A stretch of DNA of 64,000 nucleotides from Isochrysis galbana. Taxonomy: Eukaryota; Haptophyta; Isochrysidales; Isochrysidaceae. Of the stretch, positions 1 through 10,700 are shown one piece after another. The notes under the pieces are model-generated. The model ran no database searches, was not told the DNA's origin, and saw nothing but the letters and a program-made list of their open reading frames with translations. Location of the stretch: NCBI GenBank assembly GCA_018136815.1, contig CM030934.1, forward strand, positions 5,095,587-5,159,586, in the 5' to 3' direction. Made by a program: the position numbers and the translations under genes. The number at the start of each line of letters is the position of its first letter. The first letter of the stretch is position 1.

Positions 1-871
1 TGCTTGACTTGTATTGACTCGTTGACTCGGGGTATAGACTCGGGAACTCGGGGGGACTCGCTTGGGAACACGGTGGGACTCGACGAAGTTGCTACAAAAA
101 TCACTCACAAGAAACCAAAAACCAAAGTCCTTGGGCTCAGAAAACTAACGTAAACACTCCGGAATCATACGATAAACAAACCCCTCCCCGCGCGGCGAAG
201 GCTGAAGTCGCGATCGCTCGTCATGCGCGAAGATATACGGAAAGAGAGCGCATAACTACGCCACCGAAGGGTTCGAACTATCGTCAAAGTGGAACTCGTC
301 CGCTGAAGCCAACGCGGAGGGTCGAGGAGAGATCCAAAATCGCGCCGGGGGAAGAAGGCGATGTGCGGAGAGACCTTCTAGACAAGCAACGAGCAAGGGG
401 CGACGAAACAAGACGCGAGACGCGAGGCGCGTGCCATTCGTTCTTCCTTTCTTTCATCGAAACCGCGACGAAACTAACATTAAACGTCGGTGCCCCCTCC
501 GCGAGGATCGCGAAGAAGAACGGACGAGATGGAGGCAATCATCGAAGGAACCGCGAGAGGAATCGAAGCGAGGGGGGGAACAACGACGGCCGGAGGAAAC
601 GAACCGCGCGCGGGGGAGAAGAGAACCTCGCGCGGGGGGGGGGATTAATATAACGGCCGGAGGCGACGGACGGCACGCCGAGGGAAAGAACCTGCCGCGG
701 GGGGGGCGAGGGACCGAGGGCACGGCGGGGCAGCGTGGGAGGGCGCGAGGCCGATCTCGGAGCGAGATCGCGTCCTTTCCCTCGCGGAGCGCGGAGAGAC
801 CCCCCACGAGATATCTTGGGACCGGAGAATGTTTTGGACGAATCTTCTTGCCGTCGGCCGAGGAGAGGCGG

Positions 872-911
<40 letters not shown>

Positions 912-1067
912 TCGCAGAGCGACTGCAGAACGAGAAGTCGAAGTCATGCCGTTTTATTACCTTAAACGAGCCAACAATTATAGTAACAGCAAAAACAAAA
1001 TTCGAATCGCAAATTTCGAGACCAAAACCTGCAAACCTGGACTTGAGACCATGGGGAATCCGAATCT
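1..1067. other. Non-coding flank upstream of the Copia remnant
   Basis: No convincing gene seen. Positions 17-85 carry several irregular copies of GACTCG. Positions about 876-909 are a GA dinucleotide run inside a purine-rich stretch (540-910). Several frames are open here only because of base composition. No 5' LTR matching the candidate 3' LTR at 3435-3562 was recognised, so the Copia element looks truncated on this side. Confidence 0.5.
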
Positions 1068-3419
1068 GTGTGTCTTGTGCGTCAGTGGCAACACGGGGAA
1101 CTGTTCAATTGTAATTGTGAGCGCGTACCTTACACGAATATTCATGCCTACAGCCTTCAGATGGGCAGGAATACAACAGTGCTGCTAAGAAGCATGCGTA
1201 TCATGCTTGCACACGCGGGCGGGGATACTTTCTTAACTTCACTGTGGCCGTTCATAATGTCCCAAGCAGTGTCCGTCTCCAATTCCCTGCCGTCTTTCGC
1301 ATTCTCTCCCCCAGAAGTTCCGTGGGCGAGGGCAGACCCTCGCAGACCTCCGACTCCTCTCTCTCGCTTCCGTGTTATGCTTTGCAACTGCTGGGTGCAC
1401 GTCGAAAGCCCGACGTCCAAACTCGCACCCCGGCGACACTCTGCAATCCACCTTGGCTGGGACTCCCGCCGTCGCGGGTACTTTGTTTACATTCCTTCCC
1501 TTCGACGCATCACCACGGCTGTTGACGTTAAGTTCGATGAGTGTTCTTTTACCTCATTTTCGGGGAGCTGCCATCGTGCCTCGTCGGGAGCGACCGTCGC
1601 CGCTGTCCGTCGTGCCTCCGATGCTGTCAGCCTGCCCACGCCAGTCCGTCGTCTGTCTGCGCTTGAGCGTGCCCCTCCGCCGCCGCAGCCTGTCACGCCG
1701 ATCCAGCCTCGTTCGTCCGAGCCCGCCCGCGACCCTGCGCCCGGCCCGTCCGTGGGGGAGTCAATGCCTGTGCCACCCATGATAGCCCAGGCACTCATGG
1801 CAGCAACTCCTGCAGGTCCCATCCCTGAGCCTCGCTCATTTCGCGAGGCCATACAAGACCCAGTGTATGCAGACAAATGGAGGGAAGCAATGCTTGAAGA
1901 CGTGCGTGGGAAGTACGAAACCAACCGGGCCTGGAAGCTCGTGAAAGCCTCGGAAATCCCACCTGGAAGGAAACCTATGAAAGGCAAGTGGGTCTTCAAA
2001 GTGAAGTACAACCAAGACGGCTCAGTGGAGCGGTTCAAGGCACGATGGGTTGCCTGTGGCTATAGTCAGATACCTGGCGTCGATTTCACCGAAACCTTCT
2101 GTGGTACCCTCCGGCATGAGAGTTCCAGAATATTCCTAGCTTTGACAAATGAAGCAGATGATGATCTTGTTGAAGTAGACACAGTCAAGGCATTCTCATC
2201 AGCCGATATGGATGGCAACCCCTTGTACATAGTTCAACCAACCGGGTTTGAAGACCCCAACTATGCTGCCTGCCTGCTCCTAGCGCCATTGGAAGGTACG
2301 AAACAAGCCGGATATCAATACATGATGACAAACACCGCCACTCTCTCGAAATTAGGATTCCAACAATCTTCTATCGAACCCAACTTCTTCAAACGATCTT
2401 ACGAGGACGGATCAACAATATACCTCGCACTCTATGTTGACAACATGCTAATTCGCTTTCCAAAAGGGCGAATGGGACTCGTTCAAACATTCATCGATCA
2501 ATACTCCAAACGATTCAACATTAGCATTGTGGGGGAGCCTTCCAAATTCCTTGGTTTCGAAATAATTCGCCAACGATCTTGCCGTCGTATGACCCTACGC
2601 CAAACAAAATACATTGAAGAAGTAGGAGCTAACTTTTTGAGTGAACGCACAAGCAAACTTTTCTCCACTCCAATATGCTCGTCTCAAATCGATAACTTTC
2701 ACAAATCCACTGGTGCTATTTCAGATCTTGACAGATCCAAAATGCGATCAAAATCCTATCTTCAACTCATGGGCTCTTTACTTTGGATTACCATCACTAG
2801 GCCGGACATATCCTTCTACGTCTCGTTTCTATGCCAATTTATGCAGGATCCGTCTCCTCAGAATTATGATGCCGCCCTAAGCATACTGAGCTATCTCCAA
2901 CATTCCAAACAACTAGGGCTAACCTATGATGGGACCAATGCTTCACTCGCTGTTTTTGTCGACTCATCATGGGGGTCACTTCCCAAACCCTTCGCTGGAT
3001 ATGTGATCCAATATGGAGGAGCATCTGTCTCATATCAATCGAAGAAGCTGAAGTTAGTCGCCCAATCATCTGCGGAAGCTGAAACGGCTATATATGCCTT
3101 AGGCGCTCGCAACCTACAATTCACTCTTCATCTCTTCGATTTCCTGGACAATCCTCAACAGCTTCCAATCCGTATATTCACTGACAATTCCGCCACCCGA
3201 GACTCGATTAAGAACCCTGGTGTCACTGCTCGGACCCGTCACTATGAACGATGGCTGCTATATGCTCGTGAACAATTCCTCAATCGTATCTCCGTTCCTC
3301 ATTGGATATCCACATCACAGATGACAGCTGATATATTCACTAAGTGCTTGGACAAGACCACATTCCTCCGTCACCGATCGTCACTACTCAATGAACGTGT
3401 TTGTCCTAATCAGCGTTAG
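1068..3419 (+). pseudogene. Copia pol fragment (integrase end, RT, RNase H)
   Basis: Open frame of about 783 codons without a credible own start. About residues 35-75 resemble the end of a Copia integrase core (RSMRIMLAHAGG), and about 110-160 its C-terminal segment. RT runs from about residue 265: KGKWVFKVKYNQDGSVERFK, then GYSQIPGVDFTETF. The first catalytic Asp is kept in VEVDTVKAF. The usual YVDD box reads YVDN (2433-2444), so one catalytic Asp is replaced by Asn and polymerase activity is probably lost. RNase H follows, with VDSSWGS, SSAEAE, TDNSA and ADIFTKCL. The stop is 15 bases before the candidate LTR. The frame is otherwise intact, so decay may be recent. Family assignment is firm; inactivity is inferred from one residue and the missing 5' half. 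Confidence 0.85.
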
Positions 3420-3434
3420 CACGCTGTGGGGGAG

Positions 3435-3562
3435 TGTGTGGACTCAAGTGAGTTCTTTTGTATATGTGTAGGTTCTATTCCCATAGTGGCAACGTGGGGT
3501 GTTGTCGGGACACGTGTTCTCGCCGTTGCGCTAGCGCTATGTTCATGCCTATGATCTACACA
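3435..3562 (+). repeat. Candidate Copia 3' LTR (128 bp)
   Basis: A purine-rich GTGGGGGAG tract directly precedes TGTGTGG, and the segment ends CTACACA, giving matched TGTGT/ACACA termini. Placement right after the pol stop is typical of Copia. The length is short for an LTR and no 5' partner is visible, so the right boundary is provisional. Confidence 0.45.
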
Positions 3563-3631
3563 ATGTTGCTGACTATCACTGGGCCCCATAAGGATGGGGC
3601 CAAACAGGGATGAAAAGTACTCTATGGGAGT

Positions 3632-3790
3632 TGGGGGGGGGGGGGGGGGGGAGGGAAGGGGGGGGGGGAGGGAGGCGGGGGAATGGGGGGGGGGGGGGGG
3701 GGGGGGGGGGAGGGGGGGGAGGGGGGGGAAGAGAGGGCCGAGAGGGCGCGGCGGCGGCGGCGGCGGAGCGGCGGAGCGGCGGAGCGGAGC
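3632..3790. repeat. Poly-G / GGC low-complexity leader
   Basis: Long G runs broken by single A or C bases, followed by GGC and GGAGC repeats, end a few bases before the start codon of the SpoVS-domain gene. This is probably 5' UTR or core promoter. The run lengths are likely to be unreliable in the assembly. Confidence 0.6.
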
Positions 3791-3800
3791 GGCGCGGCAC

Positions 3801-4834
3801 ATGTCGCACTTGTCTCCCGACGACGAGGCCGACGTGCACGGCGAGGCGGCGCGCGCCAAGACGCAGGATGAGCATATGAGCCGCACCTTCTTCGCGCGGA
3901 TCGAGCGTGGCAACAACCTGACCAAGATCGGCTCCGGTTCCAACCCGAGAGACACTGCAATGCTGATCGCCGCGCAGGCGCGTGCGTGCGTCGACTGCCC
4001 CACGCTCCAGGTGGTCGGACCGCAGTCGACCAACCAGGTGCGCATCCGCCAAGGGCACGCGCCCGTGGGGCGTGTTTGGGGAGGCGGGACGGGGGGCAGG
4101 GGGGGAAGGATGAGAGGGGGGGGGAAGGGAATTGGGTGGGAGGGGGGGGGGAAGGCTCAGCGATTGGCGGGTGGAGTTCATCCTACCTGCTCGCGCTGGC
4201 GAGCGGCGCGATGGAGCGCGCGCCCATGGCCCGCCTCATCGTCATTCGCTGCCTGCTCTTTGCTGCTCGCAGGCGCTCAAGGCCATCGCGATCGCGCGCA
4301 CTTTTCTGAAGGAGTCAGACGACACTGATATCTGTGTGCAGCCCGAGTTCACGCACCTCGAGGATGGCCACACCGGCATCCTGCTTCACATTCGCAAGAA
4401 GGAGCGCAGGACTTCTGGTGAGGCCGAGGCTCAGCAGCTCAAGGTTGCGTCGGGCACGGACTCCAAGGTGCTGGGTGGCGCGATCTCGGCGTTCGCACGC
4501 GAGGGCCGGCGAATGGTTGTGATTGCCATTGGCGCCGGCTCCATCAATGCCGCCATCAAGGGACTGGCCATTGCACGAAAGAACGTGGAGGAGGAGGCGA
4601 TCGACCTGCTCTGCAAGCCCGAGTTCACCGAGGTGCGTGCCACACTTTCACCTGCGCTATGTGCTCATCTGGCTGTCTTGTGCGCTCTAGCAAATACCCT
4701 CTTGGACGGTTGAGAAGCGATGCGGGATGTCAGGTTGATGCGCTCCACGTGGCTCACGTCGGCCTTGTGTCCCTGTGCAGGTCAATGATGGGACGACTGC
4801 GCTGCGCATGCTGCTGCTCGTGGAGCAGACGTGA
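3801..4834 (+). CDS. Tandem SpoVS-domain protein (three exons)
   Basis: Exons 3801-4037, 4273-4632 and 4781-4834, all joined in phase 0 with GT-AG introns, give 216 residues. The first SpoVS-like domain (about residues 35-125) is split by intron 1: it has TKIGSGSNPRDTA and continues into ALKAIAIARTFL and TGILLHIRKKER. The second (about 135-215) is closer to bacterial SpoVS: LKVASGTDSKVLGGAI, AIGAGSINAAIKGLAIAR, then CKPEFTEV joined to NDGTTALRMLLLVEQT. SpoVS belongs to the Alba-like nucleic-acid-binding superfamily and acts in Bacillus sporulation; a role in nucleic-acid binding here is inference. The ATG at 3801 is chosen because further upstream the frame is only poly-Gly and poly-Arg low complexity. 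After the TGA the same frame stays open for 25 more codons (see findings). Confidence 0.85.
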
Positions 4835-5304
4835 TTCGCACAGACGATCAAGAGCCAGATCAAGTACGGATGGAAAATCCAGTTGCAAGGGAGCGGCGGT
4901 CACGAATTGTGAGCCTTTTGGGCTTTCCCAGCACTAGAACATGAAGTGCATGAGGCGGAGTCGCCACCAGTTCGGCCGGGCTCATCGGCGCGTGTCCATA
5001 CCCTAAGCTGGAGGAGGTGCTGTCTCACTTGGAGCATTACTGGGAGCATCTTTTGCTCGCACAGGGCATGCATTCGGTGCTGGCCGTGATCTTGGCCTTT
5101 TTGTACTAGGCCTAATTTTATGTAAATAGATTTTGGTGATTGTATGAACTGAGACGATGGCAGACAACGATTCAGCTTTCCGCATGTAATCCTTGCTCGT
5201 TGGTGTTCTTGCTCGAGGCAAAGTCACGAGCACCGTCGGCTTTCCATGTGAGCATTGCGCATTGCCTGACATGGTGCAGGCGCTCACTAACATGTACATA
5301 ACGC

Positions 5305-5332
5305 TCAACCAACTTTATAGTTGGTTGCGATG
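5305..5332 (+). repeat. Hairpin of dispersed repeat family (copy 1)
   Basis: AACCAACTTTATAGTTGGTT forms a perfect 8-bp stem with a TTAT loop, preceded by TC and followed by GCGATGG. It matches the start of the copies at 5578, 12655(-), 16512, 23470, 39915(-), 42740 and 54570 in layout, but uses different base pairs. Confidence 0.6.
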
Positions 5333-5577
5333 GAGCGCGCCGGCGCGACTCTCCTCTCCTGAGGGCCCCCACCGAGGGCGCAACTTCCCAGCCCTCCCGG
5401 AGCAGTCGCAGTGCCGAAGTGACCGCGTCCACCCTCGTGAGGACGAGTGGTGTCTGCGCTACTCCCGTCGCCCCGCACGGCCCGTGGGCCTCCGGCCACA
5501 GCCAACACAGCTATGGGGTACAGCGGTACAGCATTCTGCAGGCCCCCACACAAGCAGGCCATAGAGGCCACTATTTC

Positions 5578-5681
5578 CAACTAAGGGTATACTTAGTTCA
5601 GCATGGGGGGGCGCCTCATGTCCCCCCTCTCAGGCACCAATTCCAATTCCCCTCCGGGCTCCGGGGGGCCTGTCGGTCAAC
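5578..5681 (+). repeat. Hairpin repeat family, short subfamily (copy 2)
   Basis: Starts CAACTAAGGGTATACTTAGT (a 7-bp perfect stem), then a G run, a short spacer and a C run. It ends in a block shared with 42740-42846: CTCTCAGGCACCAATTCC, then CTCC/GGG and CCTGTCGGTCAAC. The boundaries are taken from where the two copies stop matching. No target-site duplication is visible. Confidence 0.65.
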
Positions 5682-6463
5682 ACGAGAACTCACCATTGAT
5701 TCAGAACAGATGTTGTGGGGAGCTGTGTAGTGGCTGTGGTGAGTCTGTGTGAGGTTGTGGTTGTGAGTCTGTAACATGGGATGTATGAGTCGCGGGACGA
5801 GAGGGACGGGACGAGCGACCGGAGGCGACACGGGACGGGAGCACACGGGACGGCACGGGCGAACCATGGCCAGGCATGACGAACAGGAGCAAGTGAGGAG
5901 ACAGAAAGAACGGGGGCACGAGCGGGGTGTCCTAGCGATGTCGCGGGAAGCACGAGGAGAAAAACAAGAAGAAAGAACACGGGACGATGGGAACACTCTC
6001 GGGGAAACTATAGGAACAGAGGGAAAACTAATGGAGCGGGGAGGGGGCGGGCGCTGGAGGGACTGTGGGAGGCGGCGAGGCGCGGGGACTCTCCGGTCCT
6101 CTCTGGCCAAGGAAACAAGGGAACGTCGGGAGGATCTGACTGGCCAATTTGTGTCGCACAACGATGGCACCAACACGCACCAGTCGATGATCTTCGCCGA
6201 GTGCACCGCGTCTCTCAGGATTGGGCCTGCCCCAAATCGAGTGAATGGAGTCAGACCACGTGTGTGTTTCAACATGTGAAGGGTCAAGTTGACTCAAGTA
6301 ACCTCCAGGTGACAATGAAAGGTGTTAGCAGGGATGGGGATAATTGAACGCTTTTGGTCTTTGAAGCTGTTGTCAACCTCGACGTAGACCTTGACACGCG
6401 TCAGGCTATCGTTGACAGGAGTCATCGAGGCGATTTTGTCGAAGTTGTTGGCGATGAAGCGGT

Positions 6464-6933
6464 CTATCTTGTCCGATGCGATATATCGTACGTTACACTC
6501 CACTGGCTTTTGACCTTTTTTGCCATGGTGATGCCGACGTCTTTCTCGTGGAAGGCGGCGAGGAGGGCGGCGCGGGCGACGTCGTATGCTTGCTGCGGGG
6601 GTGAGGACATGACGCAGGAAAAGCGGTGGATGAGAAGGGAGAGGCGCGGGTGGGATGCACCGCCACATAGGGTGGTTGGGATCTTACCTCTTCGACGATG
6701 AGCACGCACGCCCAAACTGGATCGGAGCGCCTCGCAGCAAGCGAGCGCTTGCGCGCTCCCTGCAGCAAGGGTTGGCTCAGTCCTGTTGCACGCGTTGGCA
6801 GCACGCCAAAGATGCCTGGCGCCTCCCTGCCGCGCGGACGCGCAGGCACTTGCTCCTCCTGCGGCTCCTCCTCGTCTTGGTCTTGGTCTTGTCGTGCGTC
6901 TAGCTGCCCTTTGCCCATGGCCTCGCGCTCCAT
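6464..6933 (-). CDS. Possible two-exon gene, probably 3'-truncated
   Basis: Exon 6933-6688 ends at a strong GTAAG donor. After an intron of 95 bases with a pyrimidine-rich CCCCCGCAG acceptor, exon 6592-6464 continues in phase 0, giving about 124 residues. The N-terminal part is charged and Gln/Glu-rich (DQDQDEEEPQEEQ). The joined sequence EEQAYDVARAALLAAF then EKDVGITMAKK loosely resembles the first helices of an LC8-type dynein light chain. The beta-strand half of that fold is missing: after MAKK the sequence changes character and stops, next to the repeat-filled region below 6463. I read it as a gene cut by an insertion. The splice prediction is fair; the LC8 resemblance is weak. Confidence 0.35.
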
Positions 6934-7774
6934 CTAGGAGCGCCGCCCACTGGAGGCGCGGTGCGGCGGGCAGCTGCCGAGGCGCCTCGGCACGATTGGC
7001 TGCGTCCTCCTCCTCCTCATTGCGCGCGCCTCGCGCGCGCGAGGCACGGTCGGGGTTAGGGTTGAACATGGGGATATGGGGATTGAGGAGAGGGAGGAGG
7101 GGGGGGAGCGGAAGCGCGCAGCCGGAGAAGAGGGAGGAGCGTCGCAGCGTCGCGCAAGTGGCGCAGGGGGGGGGCGGCCACCGGTATCACTGGTTTTTGG
7201 ACTATTTTTGGCTGTGTTTCAATGAACGCCAAAAACAGCCTGTTTTTGCTGTGTTTGGAAACCTTCTGGCTGTGTTTCCCACCTCCGATTCGCGTTCCGT
7301 GCCACTCTCCCGTCCATTTTACATGCCCGTCATTTGCCCTTCCCGTTCTCCCGATGAGCCCGTTCCGGGCTCCCCGGATGAACCGTGCGCCGCGCTAGCC
7401 GCCGGTGCGCCCTCGCGGCTCGTTTCAAAAGAGGAAACGAGCTTCGCTCCGACAATGCGGGGAGCGGGCTGGGGGGAGGGTGGCTTATTTCTATTTCGCT
7501 TCGTCAGCGCCATATCGACCTTTATTTCGGTAAAAAGTTTTGATTGCGATGGGCCCCCCTCATTTCGAAAAAAAAATTCGAAACTCTGACTCTGGCCTGA
7601 GCCAAGAGCCAAGAGATAGCCACATATATCGGGGCAATACACCAATCGTGCACCTCCCCAGACCCACAGCACTAGGATTAAACCAGCTCGGACAAGAAAA
7701 CTCTAACACCCCTCTCTCCCTCCTCTCTCCCTCCTTGTGTCTCTCTCCTTCTCTCTCTCTCTCCCCTCTCTCCA
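6934..7774. other. Intergenic region and CT-rich leader
   Basis: Positions about 7200-7280 contain GGCTGTGTTT twice, with related TGCTGTGTTT and AAAACAGCC segments. One GGTTAGGGTT occurs at about 7050 without tandem extension. Positions about 7705-7774 are a CT-rich tract running to the ATG at 7775, as at other gene starts in this window. No gene seen. Confidence 0.5.
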
Positions 7775-10700
7775 ATGCCGTCGGCGGCGGAGGACGAGAC
7801 GCCGCTGGGCGTGGGCGAGATGCGGGTGAAGCTGCACCGGGACGGCTCGCGCCAGCAGAAGGGTCAATCGTTCCCGGGCCTCTTCCTCCTCAAGATGGCG
7901 GGCAATCCTCAGCATGCGGAGGGGATCACCGTGGCGGAGCTGCGACCCTCGAGTGCGAAGGATGAGAGGAAGAAGGTGAGAGGGGGGGGGGTCTTCCTGG
8001 CCCCATGCCCGTCCCTGGGGGCGGGCACGGGGGCGGGGGGGGGGGGCGGGCAACGCTCTGAGCAGGGAAGGGGGGGGAGGACATGGCTGGAAGTCTCGCT
8101 GCTGGCCACCCTCGAGGCACAAGGCGGTGGAACGAGAGCCTGCACGCCCTGCAGCGTTCAGGACAGGGGAGAAGCGCGCCCATAGGGATGGGGTGGGGTG
8201 GGGCGGTTCTCCCTACAGTTCACCCTTGAGATCCGATTGGGTGAGCGAGATCCGATTGGGTGATGCCCTCCCCCAGGCGCCCCTGCTATGCTCTGGCTAG
8301 GAGACCTGGGCGTGCGGAGGAGCCGGAGGGCAGGGGTGGAGCTCCCTTTTCCATGCCAGCCGCCGTGGGAGCGTGACGGGCAATAGGGGGAAGCGGAGAT
8401 ACGCTTCCTCGCGTAGTGCCGAGCCGATCTGGGCAGTCGAGAACAGGCTCGGAGGGGTGCACGCGAGGGCGAAGTTCCCTTCTTTCAGCGGCCAAACTCG
8501 ATGTGAGAGCCGCAATAGGCACGGTGAGGAGCCCACGGGGAGAGCTCACTCCCCATTTCAAATTGTGCCTTACAGGTGCGCGTGGGCGATGCCATTACGC
8601 GCATAAATGGGGTTGTGCCCGCCGACCTTGGCTCGCTCGCAGAGATCAAGGAGTACGTCAAGACACAGAAAGAGCTCGTACTGGTTGTGAAACGACGAGT
8701 AGTGCGAATCCGTGCGCGCACGATTCGGAGAGAAGCGAGGAGGCACGTGGAGGGCGCGCTGTTCCAGCAGCCACAAATGGCAGCAGCGCTCTCAACTGTG
8801 CCCACACTCATGCCCGCCTCATGGTACGACACGCTCGAGGTGCGCGTCCACACGCTCACACTGCTCGCAACCGCCGCGTCGGCCGGCTCGCTCGACCTGC
8901 CCACGCCGGGCGCAACGGGCTCGATCCTCGAAGATATCGACGCGATATGGAAGACGAGCGGCTCGGCACCTGGTGCCGGTGCTAGTGATGGTGGCTGCGT
9001 CGATGCAATGCGCTCCGTCCATCTCCATCTCCACATGCTCGCATCCGGTGACTCGCACACGACAGATGGGATCAAGCCGCTCTTCCAGCCCAAGGGCCCA
9101 GTCGTTTGCTCGTTCAAGCTGATTCGGTTGCGCGTCGCGCCGCTCGGCGACACGCTGCGCATCTCACTCATGCAGCGTAGCGGGCTTCACCTTCGTTCAC
9201 AGGTGCGTACGCCACGTGGCACGGCCAGACTGGGCACTTTCTTCCGCGGGCACCCCGCTCCACTGCCCCATGCTGGCATACTTCTCTCAATCTGCTCACC
9301 TTCTCACAAGCACGAAGCACGCACGCGCACGTACGCACGTGCACACACGCGCAAGTGCACAAAAGCGCGCGGACACACACGCAGAGCCCCCCTCGCGCAC
9401 TCAGGCTCTCGCTTCGATCGAGTTGCGGATATCTGTTGACGTGATGGGCGAGAAGCGGATCATCGACGCACCTAACCTGCAATTGCTTTTGCCGCGCACC
9501 GACGACCCGCTTGGCTCACTTCACATCTCGGCACGCCACATCACCACATCGACCATTGGCAAGGAGGCTGCCTCACGCCGTGTGCAGGCACTCGCACGTA
9601 CCATCATCATGCGCACGCAGTATCTGCATCTACGTCGGCTCATTTGCGCGATCCAGGCTATTTGGCGTGGCGTCCTCTCACGCCGACGTGCGCGCCTACT
9701 CAAGCAGGCGGGAGCCGCCGAAGCAGTCACACGGATCCAGGCACTCACACGTGGCAGCAGCTCGCGAGGGATGCGGCGCGTTGCGATGCGCCAGCTGCTG
9801 AGCGACCTGCTGCCGCTTGAGCGGAGGCTTCTATACTTGCCGCTCGTCTACCGAGGCAGTGTCGGCGAGACGAACCCTCGGTTCGATAGCCTCCAATGGC
9901 GCGCGACGCTCGACCTTGAGGAGCGTGTGCTTGCCTTCCGACTTCCGCCATCGTACGAGATGCTCGCGCGGCTGTTTGGCCGTGACGTCGGCGGCCGCCG
10001 CCGCGCCGACCCATCGTTCGGGTCGGCGAGCGGGCAGCAAGCCGGCTCAACCGGCTCGCTCGCTGGCGACGAGAGCTTGCGTACCACCATCAGCGAGGTG
10101 ACGGGAGCTCTCTCAGCAGTTGGCCGCTGCTCGTCAAGTGTCTCATGGGCACCTGAGCATTACTCGCCCCTGCACTCGCCCATCAAGAGTCCCATGCCGC
10201 CGCCACCGCCGCCGCCGCCGCTAGTGCTCCCGCCCATAAAGCGTGCTCGTGCGCCACCCCCTCCTATCCTCACACCCGACCACTCGGGCGAAGACCTCGC
10301 CACGTGCACTAGCCCGACGATGGTCTCCATGACGATGGGACACGTAGAGGAGGCCGTCGAGCAGAGTCGCGGCACGTGCTCCACTACGCCTGCGACGCGG
10401 TCGATGCCGACGCCTGTAGATGCGGCTAGCCCAGCACCTTCGCCTTCCGCGCGGGTGGCGGCGCGCTCGTCGCTCTTGGACGTCACCGCGCCAACCGCTA
10501 TCCGGGGCGCGTCGTCGCTTGCGCATACAGCGGCGCGCTCGCCTCGAGAGTCCGGCGACGCGCCACCCACTGCTGCGGCCGAGAGCTCGAAGCCCAAAGC
10601 GCTCTCGCACGTTTCACAATTCCCGCAGCGCCTTCTCTCGGCCAATAGCGAGGACATTCCTAGTGGGAGTGCAGTGTCCACGGCAAGCGCACCATGCGAA

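Larger units (their letters stand above)
1068..3562 (+). mobile_element. 5'-truncated Ty1/Copia LTR retrotransposon
   Basis: The element keeps the end of integrase, the full RVT_2-type reverse transcriptase, RNase H, a polypurine tract (about 3425-3434) and a candidate 3' LTR. Gag, protease and most of the integrase catalytic core are absent. The domain order IN-RT-RNaseH identifies Copia rather than Gypsy. Base composition is more AT-rich than in the host genes around it, as expected for an insertion. Confidence 0.85.
4835..6463. other. Repeat-rich intergenic region
   Basis: Holds the 3' flank of the SpoVS gene and two members of the hairpin repeat family (5305 and 5578). Beyond these is unassigned DNA whose longer frames (for example minus strand 6287-5616) I do not recognise. 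The stretch 6294-6490 reads open on the minus strand but with unrelated-looking sequence; it probably truncates the gene at 6464-6933. Confidence 0.5.

Noticed and set aside
1084-1155. AGTGGCAAC and TTCATGCCTA occur 57 bp apart here and again 57 bp apart at 3485-3551, hinting at a 5' LTR.
   Set aside because: The bases between show only chance matching, and this stretch still reads as integrase-like coding sequence.
7050-7062. GGTTAGGGTT, telomere-like.
   Set aside because: A single occurrence without tandem extension.
8225-8265. Tandem GAGATCCGATTGGGTGA inside an intron as a regulatory site.
   Set aside because: A single 17-bp duplication in an intron, with no further support.
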